Below, one piece after another: positions 45,001 through 55,900 of a stretch of DNA of 64,000 bases; positions within the stretch are counted from its first letter, which is position 1; the number at the start of each line of letters is the position of its first letter. The stretch is from Bretschneidera sinensis (taxonomy: Eukaryota > Streptophyta > Magnoliopsida > Brassicales > Akaniaceae), in NCBI GenBank assembly GCA_023935145.1, contig CM043699.1, positions 60,094,638 through 60,158,637 of the forward strand, written 5' to 3'. A model generated the notes under the pieces. It saw nothing but the letters and a program-made list of their open reading frames with translations. It was not told where the DNA came from and made no database searches. Made by a program: the position numbers and the translations under genes.

Positions 45001-45470
45001 AGCATCAGCAAATTTGTTGGAAGAACCAACTTTATGATTTAAAACAAAATTAAACTTGTGAAAGTAGGATACCTAGCCCATATAACGAGAATTCAATTTT
45101 TTTGTGCTTTAAGGAACCGCAATGCCTCATAGTCGGAATAAAGAACAAACTTTACTCTAATGAGATAATGTTCCCAATGCTTCAAAGCTTGCACCACTGC
45201 ATATAATTCCTTATCATAAGTTGAATATTTCATCTTGGCATCACTCAGCTTCTCATTAAAATAAGCATTTGGCTTTCCTTCTTGCATTAGGATAGCACCT
45301 ATGCCCACATTAGAAGCATCACATTCCACCTGAAATGTTTTTGTGAAATTAGACAATGCTAAGACCGGAGCTCCAACAAGTTTTGATTTGAGAAGTTGAA
45401 AACTCTTTCCTGCTTTATCAGTCCATTGAAACTCCTTTCCTTTCAAGACATCCATCATAGGAGCAATAAT
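45001..45470 (-). pseudogene. Chromovirus RNase H (element J)
   Basis: A 121-codon minus-strand frame with 'VECDASNVGIGAILMQEGKP' (catalytic Asp), 'YSTYDKELYAVVQALKHWEHYLI' (Glu) and 'VLYSDYEALRFLKAQ' (the usual SDHEAL with His changed to Tyr). It is the best preserved part of J. Confidence 0.9.
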
Positions 45471-46588
45471 AGTGCAAAAAATTTTGATTAATCAGCGATA
45501 GAATGAAGCTAGGACATGTAAGCTTCGCATATCGGTAAGAATCTTAGGGGTAGGCCAATCAAGAATTGCTTGAACTTTCTCCTTATCCATTTGAATTCCT
45601 CCTGCAGTCACAACATAGCCTAAAAACACAAATTTTCCTATCATGAAACAACACTTTTTAGGTTGACACGAAACTAGTTGTCATGGAGGACTTAAAACAC
45701 ATTTGCCAAATGCTCTAGGTGCTGAATTTTATCCTGACTGTAAATTAAGATGTCATCAAAATAAACAACAAAAAATTTTACTATAAACTTCTTCATAGCT
45801 TGAGTCATAAGCCTCATGAAAGTACTTGGAGCATTAGACAACCCAAATGGCATATCAAGCCACTCATAGAGACATCCTTTTGTTTTAAATGTTATTTTCC
45901 ACTCATCTCCCATTCAAATTCGAATTTGGTGGTGGCCACTATATAGGTCAATTTTAGAAAACACCTTTGCACCGGCAAACATGTCAAACATATCATCAAC
46001 TTGGGGGATTGGAAATCTATACTTCATGGTTATATTACTTATAGCCATACTATTAATACATATCCTCCAAGTTTCGTCTTTCTTAGAAGTTAAGAGAGCC
46101 AAAACTACACAAGGACTAAGCGATTCTCTAATAAGCCCTTTTTTAAACAATTATTCAACTTATCTTTGTAATTTAGCATGTTCTTTAGGAGACATTTGAT
46201 AATGAGGCAATTTAGGAAGTGTAGAACCTAGAATGAGATCAATTTGGTGTTGAATGTTGCGAAGTGGAGGCAAATCAGTTGGTAGATCATCCAGAGCTAA
46301 GCCCTTAAATCTATCCAAAAATCTTGAAACTTCTTATGGGATCACTTTAGTATTGTCTCAGCTTTCTCCTATAGCCACCAAAGCATAGGCTACATTTTCT
46401 CTTTTACAAACATGTTCAAAAGCTTTACAAGACAAGAAGCTTACTCGATTTCTAGAGTGAACAATAGTAGGCATATCCTTTATTGGATTCAACACATACT
46501 TCATCCCATGCTTGAAAAGAGTGTATGTGTTCTTCCCTTCATCATGTTAAGCATTCTTATCAAATTGACACGACCTCCTAAGGAGAAG
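45471..46588 (-). pseudogene. Chromovirus reverse transcriptase and linker (element J)
   Basis: Minus strand: 46150-45914 with '[20 protein letters not shown]', '[28 protein letters not shown]' and '[17 protein letters not shown]'; then after a stop 45913-45692 with '[22 protein letters not shown]' and the active site [10 protein letters not shown]. The thumb follows in degenerate form. Catalytic Asp residues are kept. Upstream (46150-46588) is the protease-RT linker, cut by element G. Confidence 0.88.
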
Positions 46589-46593
46589 ATGAC

Positions 46594-47585
46594 TGTTGGT
46601 ATTTGTCTAAGGTTCAAACAAGTGTAAACATGGTTCAAAGACGGTTAAAGTCTAAACCAAGGTTGTAGAATTAAAATTCAACAAGTTAAAGGTCTGCACA
46701 CATGTGTGTGCATCACTTTGGATCAAGGTAAGGGTAGGCGTACTAGTGTGTGCACTTCTGCACACAAGTTGAATGAGTATGCGAACTACTGGTGAAGGCT
46801 AGCACCGCACAGCACACAGCCCAGCACTGCACCATCCAGAATGCATGCCTCTTGAAGCACCCCAGCATTGCACTACTCCCCACCAGTGGCGCACCACCCA
46901 GACAGTGTGCAAAGGGACTCTGCCCAGCATCGCACCGTGCCCTGTTGAGCACCTAGGCGCTAGGCAAAGTCAAGCACACATGGACAGCTTGTTTTAACAG
47001 TGGGTGCAAGGTTAAAATGTACAGCACCACTTAGGAGTGATGGAGGGCCATGATTAAGTGATAATCATGATTAAAGGGTGAGGATTAAATCTCAAGAATG
47101 ACCAAGAAGTGGGTGGCTATAAAAGGGGTTCCTTAGCCTCATTTTTCACATATAGAAAAACACAAATTTGTGACATACTTTGAGATCAATTTTAATACAA
47201 GAGAGAATTGTTTGAGAGACATAAACACAAGAGGGACTCTTTTTAGTGAGGTTGGTTGTAAAGAGAGAGAAGTCTAGATTAGATAGAGAGCATTGTTAGT
47301 TCTTATCTTCTTCCTTACTTCTCTTCTTGGTTTCTTTAAGAACTTGAGGTTTCTTGAAGGGGATTGCTGTAACTCGTAAAAACCATTTGATTTAGTGCAG
47401 AGAGTTCGGAGGAACTCACGGGGACATAGGCACATTGTCGAACCTCAATAAAAATTGCTTGTCTTCTTTCTTTCTTTGATTTTCTGTTCTTGTCTTTGAT
47501 TGCTGTATTTCTTTCTACAAATCATTCTAGACTTGGGTGTTTGGAAGATCACCACCTGGGCGTCTTGTTAAGGTGATTTCCAATA
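46594..47585 (+). repeat. 5' LTR of element G
   Basis: Starts TGTTGGTATT and ends TTCCAATA (the terminal CA has become TA). It contains GTGC/GCAC palindromic words at about 46690-46770. It carries the shared copia R-U5 block 'acttgggtgtttggaagatc' near the end. Confidence 0.94.
47118..47124 (+). promoter_or_regulatory. TATA box of element G
   Basis: TATAAAA in 'gtggctataaaaggggttcc', conserved at 52435-52441 in the 3' LTR. A good plant core promoter. Confidence 0.6.
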
Positions 47586-47586
47586 G

Positions 47587-47599
47587 TGGTATTAGAGCT
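47587..47599 (+). other. Initiator-Met tRNA primer site of element G
   Basis: TGGTATTAGAGCT, one C-to-T change from the perfect site in F, one base after the LTR. Confidence 0.88.
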
Positions 47600-47825
47600 T
47601 GCACAGCTGGGTATCGAAACAAGAACAAGAAGGTGATGGAGCCAAGACTCTAAGAATCAAAGATCAACTTATTGGGTGATTCAAGAACGGTGTAAAGATC
47701 AAGATCTGATCGTGTTCTTGATAGTGATTCAAGAATGGTGTTAAGATCCATCTTCAATATGTGTTCTTGAGGGTGAAGAAAGCATTTGTGGGTAGTGCAT
47801 AAATCAAGGATCTTGTCCGCAAAAT

Positions 47826-48629
47826 ATGGCTTCAAATTTCTGTGTAGAGAAGTTTGATGGAAAGGGAGACTTTACCCTTTGGAAGTGGAAGATCAAGGCG
47901 GTTCTAATGCAACAGAAAGTGGACTTGGCTATTGGAGAAGATGATGCTTTTCTAGCAAGTGTCACGGAGGACCAGTGGACCGAGATGAAGAAGATGGCTT
48001 ACAACACCATTTTCTTGCACATATTGGATAGTGTCACAAGGGAGTGCGGAGACTCGAAGGATCCGGTTGTCATATGGAAGAAACTAGATGAGTTGTTTCT
48101 TACCAAAACTCTCCCTAACAAGATTTATCTTCTTAAAAGAATCTTTGCTTTTAAAATGGATCCTAGTAAAGAGTTGCAAGATAATCTTGATGTCTTTAAT
48201 AACCTAGTTTAAGATTTGAATAGCTGTAGCATTATTTTTTCGGATGAATAATTGGCTGTTATCTTGTTAAATTCTCTTCTTGATTGCTTTGATAATTTGA
48301 TTAATGCTATTGAGTATGGAAGGGATATTTTAACAAAGGAGATTATGATCAATGCCATAAGGGCACATGATTTCAAAGCCAAGATGAAAAAGACATCAAG
48401 TGGAGATGGGCTGTTCGTAAGAGGAAGGCCAACAACTCGGAATGGCAGTAGCAACCATGGCAACTACTGGAAGAAATCAAGAGGTAGAGGGCAAAACCAT
48501 GGGAGATCTCATTCCAAGACAAGACTTGGAGGAAGAAGGAGATGCTTCTATTGCAATAAGGAGGGCCATTTCAAGAACGATTGCAAGAAGAGGATGTGGG
48601 ATGAAAGGATAAGCCATACCAACAATTGA
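47826..48629 (+). pseudogene. Copia gag (element G)
   Basis: The ATG at 47826 starts 'MASNFCVEKFDGKGDFTLWK' and runs 128 codons to a TAA at 48210. The same frame set resumes to 48626. A UBN2-type gag domain is recognisable: 'MQQKVDLAIGEDDAF', 'ECGDSKDPVVIWKKLDELF'. An intact zinc knuckle CFYCNKEGHFKNDC lies at about 48544-48585. Leader 47600-47825 holds direct repeats around 'gttcttga(a/t)...gattcaag'. It is the best gag of the three Tork-like copies; the stops at 48210 and 48249 separate its halves. Confidence 0.9.
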
Positions 48630-48985
48630 GAGGCTTCGGTTGCCAAAGGAGAATAGCAAGATAATGTGCTTATTATGTGCTCAAATGTGATCAGAAGATA
48701 AGGCAGTGGAAAGTGGATTCTTGATTCCAGGTGCACTTATCACATGTGCCCTCACAAGGAATGGTTCAAGAATTTCAAGGAGATCAATGATGAAAGGGTC
48801 TTCTTGGGGAATGACAATTCTTGCCAAGTGAGAGGCATTTGAGACATTCAATTGAGGTTGTTTGATGGAGTCACAAGGCTGCTACGAAATGTGAGGTATC
48901 TTATAGATTTGAAGAGAAATTTGATCTCATTGGGGCAGCTGGATTCCATGGGGTATACATGTAAAGTAGAGGGAAGAAAGATCAA
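48630..48985 (+). pseudogene. Copia protease (element G)
   Basis: WILDSRCTYHMCPHKEWF at about 48714-48767: the D-S-G active site is D-S-R (a G-to-A change of a Gly codon). 'VFLGNDNSCQVRGI', a TGA at 48840, then 'LRNVRYLIDLKRNLISLGQLD' follow. Confidence 0.9.
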
Positions 48986-50090
48986 GGTGGCCAAGAAATA
49001 TTTGGTAGTGATCAAGGCAGCAAGAAACGATGGACTCTATGAGATGAACGGAGAGACAAAAATCAATGATCAAGCAGCAAGCTTGATGGCTGAGATGGAT
49101 AAGGCAGCCCTTTGGTACACTCACTTGGGACACATGAGCGAAAAGGTCCTGTAAGTTCTTAGCAAGGATGGTCTACTTGGAAGAGACAAAGTAGAGAAAC
49201 TGGATTTCTGTGAGAGTTGCATTCTTGGGAAGCAACACCGGGTCAACTTCAACACCGAAGTGCACAAGTCTAAGGGGATTCTTGACTACATTCATTCGGA
49301 CCTTTGGGGACCAGTAAGGACACCAACATAGGGAGGTAACTTTTACTTTCTGTCTTTAATTGATGATTATTCAAGAAGAGTGTGGGTTTATTTGCTTAGA
49401 AATAAATCGGATACCTTGAATAAATTTGTTGTGTGAAAGAAGCTACTGGAAACTCAAACGGGTAGGGTAGTTAAGGCATTACGAACTGATAATGGCTTAA
49501 AATTTTGCAATAAGGATTTTGATAAATTCTGTGAATTAAATGGCATTCTAAGGCATAGAACGGTTGTAAAAACACCTCAGCAAAATGGAGTTGCTGAAAG
49601 AATGAATAGAACCCTTATGGAAAAGGTTAGGTGCATGCTAATAGGATCCGGTTTACCAAAATATTTTTGGGGAGAAGCTGTGGCTACAGCTGCGTACTTG
49701 ATAAATAGATCACCCTCTAGAGCTTTAGAGCTCAATACTCTCATAGAGATATAGAGTGGAAAACCCCCTGAATTAAACAACCTTAGGACTTTTGGATGTG
49801 TTGCATATGCACATCAAAAGGAGGATAAACTTAGGCCAAGATCTAGAAAATGTGTATTTCTAGGATATGGTGATGGGGTTAAGGGATATAGGTTGTGGTC
49901 CTTAGAAAAGAAGGTCATGAAACTGATTATAAGTAGGGATGTTATTTTTAATAAATTTTTATTTCCCTACTTGGAGAAAACTAACCCTGCAGGGGCTAGT
50001 GAGCAAACTAGTCCGGAAGTTGTGGAGCATCGCATCAAGGAGAAATCAGTTCAGGTAGAATAGAATAGGCAAGAGGGTTCGGACCAGGTA
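48986..50090 (+). pseudogene. Copia integrase (element G)
   Basis: HHCC finger: 'LWYTHLGHMSEKVL', then 'LDFCESCILGKQ'. The core has 'YIHSDLWGPVRTPT' (Asp), 'SLIDDYSRRVWVYLL', 'ALRTDNGLKFCN' (Asp) and 'QQNGVAERMNRTLMEKV' (Glu), so the D,D-35-E triad is complete. 'FGCVAYAHQKEDKL' and 'CVFLGYGDGVKGYRLWSLE' follow. In-frame stops occur at several places (for example 49150, 49330 and 49434). It is only point-mutated. Confidence 0.92.
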
Positions 50091-51040
50091 GAGCCCTTGG
50101 ATGAAGGCCAAGCTCAAGAAACTCAAGAAGAGGTTGATGCAGCAAGTCATAATGACTACCAGCTCACAAGAGACCGAGGAAGGAGGGTGGTTAGACCACC
50201 TTTGAGATATAGGTTTGCGGATGCTAATGTAGCAGCTCCTTGGATAGAAGGAGAGGTTGAACTAGAAACTTACACGAATGCCATGGAGTGTAAGGATTCA
50301 TCAAATTGGCAGCTGGCTATGGAGGAAGAAATGGATTCTTTGATGAAGAACAACTCTTGGTGCCCAAACCTGAAAAATAGAGAGTTGTGGATTGTAGATG
50401 GCTCTACAAGATCAAAGAAAGGAATACTCTAGGGAATGAAGTCTGATATAAAGCTAGGCTAGTGGCGAAGGGGTTCACACAAAAGGAAGGCATAGATTTC
50501 ACCGAAATCTTCTCACCGGTTGTGAAGCACAAGACGATCCAAATAGTGTTAGCATTGGTGGTCCAATTTGATTGAGAAATTGAGCAAATTGATGTGAAGA
50601 CAATGTTTTTACATAGAGAGCTCGATGAGACCATTTTCATGAGGTAACCCAAAGGCTATAAGGAAGGAAAGTAGGGAGAGTTAGTGTGCAAATTGAAAAA
50701 ATCTCTCTATGGCCTGATGCAATCACCTCGATAATGGAATAAGAGGTTTGATTCCATTGTAGTCAGCTTGGGTTTCATGAGGAGCTACTATGATTCGTGC
50801 TTGTACTATAAGGGGTAGAAGGTTGAGGAAGTGGTGATCATCCTCATCTATGTTGATGATATGTTGCTGGTTAGGAGCAGCATGGAGAGGATAAAGAAAT
50901 TAAAGGCTCAACTCAGTGAGGAGTTTGAGATGAAGGATATTGGCCATGCACAAAAGATCCTTGGGAAGTGTATCATCCAAGAAAGGGAGAAACAGATTGA
51001 AGATCTCTCAAACTTCTTACATAGAGAATATGATATCTAA
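50091..51040 (+). pseudogene. Copia linker and reverse transcriptase (element G)
   Basis: The linker frame 50097-50432 has 'GRRVVRPPLRYRFADANVAAPW' and 'SSNWQLAMEEEMDSLMKNNSW'. From 50440 the RT is full of stops in every frame, though the nucleotide sequence stays collinear with that of F. 'IYVDDMLLV' is intact near 50850-50876, in the frame that reopens at 50831. It ends with 'EFEMKDIGHAQKILG' and a shift at about 50990. Confidence 0.88.
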
Positions 51041-51820
51041 ATTCTCTATAGAAGATAATAAACCAGTAAAGGTTCCCCTTGCTGGTCATTTCAAGTTCTC
51101 CAGTGATCAATGTCCAATATCGAAGGCAGAGAAGAAGGAAATGGAGAAAGTCCCCTACTCTAGTGCAGTTGGTTCTGTTATGTTCACAATGGTAAGCACT
51201 AGACCTAACATTGCTCATGTAATGAGTGTTCTCAACAGGTTTATAAGTAATCCCAGAAAGGAGCATTAGCTTGGGATGAAGTGGTTACTGAGGTATTTGA
51301 AGGGAAGCCTAAAAGTAGGGCTGGTGTATGAGAAAAGAGGTAAGTCCATCTACCTTGAGGGTTTTGCTGATTCAGACTATGGAGCAGATTGGGATAAAAG
51401 GAGATTGATTACCTCCTACTTCTTCAACTTAAATGGATGTTTTGTAAGTTAGAAGGCTCAGTTGCAGCCAGTGGTAGCACTCTCAACAATCGAGGCTGAA
51501 TACATAGCCACTACGGAGGCCATTAAAGAGGCTATGTGGTGCAAAGGGTTGCTGGAAGAGTTAAAGGTACTGGATGAGCAGGTTGTGGTATTTTCAGATA
51601 GTTAAAGTGCATTGCACTTGTGTAACAATCTGGTGTTCCATGAGAGGATGAAGCATATGGATGTTCGGTATCATTACATTCGAGAAAATGTTACGAAAGG
51701 ATGCATCCATTTGGACAAGGTAGCCACTGAAGAAAATCCTGCGGATTTGGGTACTAAAGTTCTACCACTAAGTAAGTTCAATCATTTTCTTGGACTACTT
51801 AGGATTGGAGTTGGTTAATT
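51041..51820 (+). pseudogene. Copia RT end and RNase H (element G)
   Basis: 'VPYSSAVGSVMFTMVSTRPNIAHVM' to 51269, 'GFADSDYGAD' near 51360 (catalytic Asp, across a shift), 'STIEAEYIATTEAIKEAMW' near 51490 (Glu), then the frame 51612-51818 with 'KHMDVRYHYIRENVTKGCIH' and 'NPADLGTKVLPLSKFNHFLGLL', stopping with TAA at 51818. The DSQ block has a TAA (Gln codon lost). Confidence 0.9.
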
Positions 51821-51898
51821 GATGACTCAGGATGAGTTTGGATCCCAAAGCTCTCTACACAATGGTTCGGGTTTAAACACTTAGACAAAGGTAGAGAT
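51821..51898 (+). other. 3' region and PPT of element G
   Basis: Short 3' untranslated stretch ending in 'aaaggtagagat' (51887-51898) directly before the LTR. This tract is identical to the one in F and H. Confidence 0.8.
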
Positions 51899-52902
51899 TG
51901 TTGGTATTTGTCTAAGGTTCAAACATGTCTAAACATGGTTCAAAGATGGTTAAAGTCTAAACCAAGGTTAGAGATTAAATTTCAGCAAGTTAAAGGTCTG
52001 CACACATATGTGTGCATCACTTTGGAGCAAGGTAAGGGTAAGCGCACTAGTGTGTGCACTTCTGCACACAAGCTAAAGGAGTGTGCGCACTACTGGTGAG
52101 GGCCAGCATCGCACCGCACATAGCCCAGCACTGCACCATCCAGAATGCATGCCTTCTGAAGCGCCCCAGCACTGTACCACTCCTCACTAGTGGCACACTG
52201 CCTACAGAGTGTGCAAAGGGACTCTGCCCAGCACTGCACCGCGCCCTATTGAGCACCTAGGAGCTAGGCAAAGTCAAGCACACATGGACAGCCTGTTTTA
52301 ACCCTCTCTTAGGTGCGTGGGTGCAAGGTTAAAACATACAACACCACTTAAGAGTGATGGAGGGCAATGATTAAGTTGTAATCATGATCAAAGGGTAAAG
52401 ATTGAATCTCAAGAATGACCAAGAAGTGGGTGGCTATAAAAGGGGTTCCCTAGCCTCATTTTTCACATATAGAAAAACACAAGTTTGTGACATACTTTGA
52501 GATCAATTGTAATACAAGAGAGAATTGTGTGAGAGACATAAACATAAGTGGGACTCTTTGTAGTGAGGCTGGTTGTAAAGAGAGAGAAGTTTAGATTAGA
52601 TAGAGAGCATTGTTAGTTCTTATCTTCTTCCTTACTTCTCTTCTTGGTTTCTTCAAGAACTTGAGGTTTCTTGAAGGGGATTGCTATAACTTGTAAGAAC
52701 CATTTGATTTAGTACAGAGAGTTTGGAGGAACTCATAGGGACATAGGCACATTGTCTAACCTCGATAACAATTGCTTGTTTTCTTTCTTTCTTTGATTTT
52801 CTATTCTTGTCTTTGATTGCTGTATTTTTTTCTACAAGTCATTCTAGACTTGGGTGTTTGGAAGATCACCACCTGGGCATCTTGTCAAGGTGATTTCCAA
52901 CA
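51899..52902 (+). repeat. 3' LTR of element G
   Basis: Starts TGTTGGTATT and ends TTCCAACA, followed by atgat. GTGC/GCAC words lie at 51995-52090. TATA box at 52435-52441. Confidence 0.94.
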
Positions 52903-52907
52903 ATGAT

Positions 52908-53390
52908 GAACATCCATAGGAAGAACATCAAAGTAGACTTCATCTTCATACTTTCCAATTAAGAACTTAATTCGACAGCTTTACAAGACCATAATCTCTC
53001 ATCCCTTCTTAAACCATAACATTTTGTAGGGCTTCATTCACATGTGAGATTCAACTTTTCAATCATAATCTTCGACACCATATTTTCACAACTCCCAGAG
53101 TTAATCATCAAAATATATTTTTTCCCATAAGACAAGCACTAATTTCAAAAAATATTATGTCTTAGCCACTAGTTATCTTCTTGAACTGTCATCACTCGAC
53201 AAATTACAAGACTTTCAGCATCACATTTTGGTTCACAGTAGTCTTCTCCCACTTCTCTTTCAGGTTACTCATCATAAATTGGTTTGTTCTCCTCTTCTTC
53301 AAGCATATCTTAAACAAGGTTCACTCCAGCCTCCTTTGTTGGGCACTCATAATATCGATGGCTTGGTTCTCCACACCTGAAACATTTGTT
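52908..53390 (-). pseudogene. Chromovirus protease and nucleocapsid zinc knuckle (element J)
   Basis: Minus strand. The zinc knuckle CFRCGEPSHRYYEC (C-x2-C-x4-H-x4-C) is intact at about 53382-53341. The protease has 'MINSGSCENMVS' near 53110-53075, where the family has 'IDSGSCENV': the catalytic Asp is Asn. The domain continues in shifted frames to 52908 ('DERLWSCKAVELSS'). Confidence 0.85.
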
Positions 53391-54250
53391 TGAAAAAGAG
53401 ACACCCTTCCCCCACTCTTTATTTCCTCCCTCATCATGTGAGTTTGGACGTTCAAACATAATTGTAGAATTTTTCTTTCCTTGTACAACTTTCTTTCACT
53501 TCAAAATTTTAGAACTCTCACCCCTTTTAAAAGAACTCTATTTAATCTTATCTTCTGCCTTGAGTGCCATTTGATATGCCTCTTCAAGAGATTGAATGGA
53601 GTGCATCATTAGCTCACCACGAAGAATGTACTTCAGACCACTTGTTTATTGAGCCACAAGTTGGTCATTGCTTTCATTCAAATTAATTTGACTCCTTAAC
53701 TTATAGAATTGCTCTCTACAATCAGCCACATATTGATCACTCCACTGATGTAATTAATGAAACTTACGATAAAGTACTTGAGAGTAGTCCAAAGGAAGAA
53801 ACTTCTCATCTAACTTCAACTTCATCTCTACCCATGTACCAATCATTAGAACACCACAATGATCCCAACTGTGTTGGTACTATTACCACCACACTAAAGG
53901 ATGTCTCTTAAGTTTGGTTCCCACAAATTGTACTTTCCTTAGTTCTTAGAGTTTCTTCCATTCAAAATAATCATCCGAATTGAGCTTCCCTTCTAAGTTC
54001 GAAACATTTACTTGGATGCTTTTGTCTGTTCCTTCCAAAACTCTAGCCAAACATTGCATTAACCATCTATCAATTATTGGTTCCTCTAGAGCACTAACAG
54101 AGCTTGAAGAATTAGCCTCCTCACTCAAATTGTTACCTTGTGAGCTTCTGAAGTTACTTCTTCGACTCCTAGTTGGAAAAATGGGCATTCGTTGGAGTAG
54201 ATCATTCATCATTTGATGAAGAGATTGATTGGACTGATGTAATTCTACTA
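53391..54250 (-). pseudogene. Chromovirus gag (element J)
   Basis: Minus-strand frame 54212-53946 encodes the N-terminal part ('VNVSNLEGKLNSDDYFEW', usually PxFxGxLxPDxFLEW). The rest, in two frames, has 'EMKLKLDEKFLPLDYSQVLYRKFH', 'INLNESNDQLVAQ' and 'SIQSLEEAYQMALKAEDKI', the pattern of CRM-type gag. Stops are frequent. Confidence 0.85.
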
Positions 54251-54374
54251 GTTTAGCTTATAAATTAACCTCCCAAACATTCCTTCATCACTCACAAAGC
54301 ATCTAGACTAGTTAAATGATCAAAACAAAAATTTTGGTTGCTATAATGCTTCTGGCACAGCTGCAGTGCAACCT

Positions 54375-54386
54375 GCTCTAATACCA
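54375..54386 (-). other. tRNA primer site of element J
   Basis: The minus strand reads TGGTATTAGAGC, one change from the initiator-Met complement, three bases from the LTR. Confidence 0.8.
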
Positions 54387-54389
54387 ATT

Positions 54390-54827
54390 TGATATAGGCT
54401 GAAACTTGTAATATGATTGATAGTCTTTAGATGTCACTTAACCAGGGCCAATAGATGACTCTAAACATTGCTAATCATGGATGTCACTCAACACGACCAA
54501 GTTACACACTTGATTTGTAAGAGGAATCACTCAACTCCAACGCAAAGGATTTTCTAGAGAAATATTTTCATATCAAAGGCTACTTTCTTTTCTATTCTTA
54601 TTTATGTTTATAAAGATTACATTGTAGGAATTCAAGACTAAAAAAATAAATGCAAAAATAAATTTCCAAGATAATTTCAACTTATTAGATAGTTAAAACA
54701 TATTTCCTAGACAACGAACTTCAAATTATTAACTCCAATAATAATGATTCTTTAACAGCCCAAAACATAAAGAAATTACAAGGACTCTTTGACTTTTTTT
54801 GTCAGCCACAATTATGCATCTATATCA
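54390..54827 (-). repeat. 5' LTR of element J
   Basis: Plus-strand ends TGATATAGGC and CTATATCA, paired with 43058-43489. The right end abuts codons of the K reverse transcriptase. Confidence 0.92.
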
Positions 54828-55240
54828 AATTGGCTTTGTTTAGGTTCGTAAAATCAATGCAGATTCGCCACTTACCGTTAAGTTTTTTAATCATTCCTAC
54901 ATTGGAGACCCAATCAGGGTAGTCTACTTTTCGAATGAAATCGGCTGTGAGAAGTTTATCTACTTCGATCTTGATAGTGATTTGTCGTTCGGTGCAGGAT
55001 GACTTTAGGATCGATCCTTGGCATATTAGAGACTGACCATGCAAACAGGTCTTGGTTTCTCTAGATGAGGGAGATAATTGATTCTTTGAGATATTTGGGG
55101 AGACTAGAACCAATCAAGATCATTTTGGAAACTTATTCGCCGAGTGGAATGGTGATTAATTCCTCTATGGGTTGATCTCACAGGGTCCTGATCTCATCCC
55201 TAAAGTCTTCTATTTCAAGGGGCAAGGTTTGGGTCTTCTT
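54828..55240 (-). pseudogene. Tat reverse transcriptase, N-terminal part (element K)
   Basis: Minus-strand frame 55113-54820: 'TIKIEVDKLLTADFIRKVDYPDWVSNVGMIKKLNGKWRICIDF'-type blocks, then 'TNLNKA', the start of Tat RT. It is cut there by element J. Joining to 43057 gives the expected order of RT blocks, although no clean TSD is visible. Confidence 0.88.
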
Positions 55241-55900
55241 TTCTCCTCACAAAGAGTTCAGGTAGCAAGATCTGGAGACTTGTAGGCTCCCTTTGAATTC
55301 ACCCACTCCATTATTCGTGGGGAACTTCATCGTTAAATGATTGTTGAACATAACCGCTTTCAACTCGTTAAGTGTAGATATGTCGAAGATCACATTATAC
55401 GATGATGGTTGTTTGACTACCAGGAAAGTGGTCTGCATAGTGGTGGTTCATGGAGCTGTCCCTACGGTGATTGGGAGAACTATGCTTCCCTCGGCAAATA
55501 CTGAGGCTCTTGAGAAGTAATGTAATGGAGCAGAGAACAGTTTTAACTGGTTACCTTTTAGTTATATCTTCTGGAAGACATTATAAAACAAAATGCCCAC
55601 CGAGCTTCCATTATTCACTAGGATATGCTTGACATCGTGGTTGGCAATGAGGAGGGAGACCACCATGGCATCATCACTGGGGACTTGTATTCCCTCCAAG
55701 TGCTCATCGATAAAAGAGATCGTGTGGTTTGTTTTGACTCGCTTATAAAGTCTATATATAGAGGCCACAGACCTGGCATATGCTTTCCTGGTTTGTCCAG
55801 AGTTACCTCCAACTATCAGCCTACCACAGATTATTTTGATAACTTTAGTGACTACAAAATCTTAGTTATCTTGATCATGTTCTCTCTGGTCTGACTTTGG
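55241..55900 (-). pseudogene. Tat protease (element K)
   Basis: Minus-strand frame 55768-55562: 'DDAMVVSLLIANHDVKHILVNNGSSVGILFYNVF'-type sequence. The family active site is D-x-GSSADIL; here the Asp is Asn (VNNGSS). The frame 55438-55247 has 'TFLVVKQPSSYNVIFDISTLNELKAVMFNNHLTMKFPT', the conserved block after the protease. 'RGHRPGICFP' lies on the other strand as a shadow. Confidence 0.85.

Larger units (their letters stand above)
46594..52902 (+). mobile_element. Tork/Tnt1-like Ty1/copia element G
   Basis: 6.31 kb on the plus strand, flanked by atgac (46589-46593) and atgat (52903-52907), a TSD with one change. LTRs are 992 and 1004 bp, with PBS and PPT next to them. Gag to RNase H is nearly full length, broken mainly by single stop codons. 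Coding sequence is close to that of F, while the U3 of its LTR is like that of H. Confidence 0.95.
43058..54827 (-). mobile_element. Ty3/gypsy chromovirus element J (CRM/Galadriel-like)
   Basis: Minus strand, inserted in RT of K between the codons for 'NLNKA' and 'CPKDSF'. LTRs are 43058-43489 and 54390-54827 (432 and 438 bp). A PBS close to the initiator-Met type lies at 54375-54386 and a PPT at 43490-43507. Gag, protease, RT, RNase H and integrase are all recognisable and degenerate. Element G interrupts the protease-RT linker. No clear TSD is seen (left gacag, right aattg), so one flank may have changed. Confidence 0.9.
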
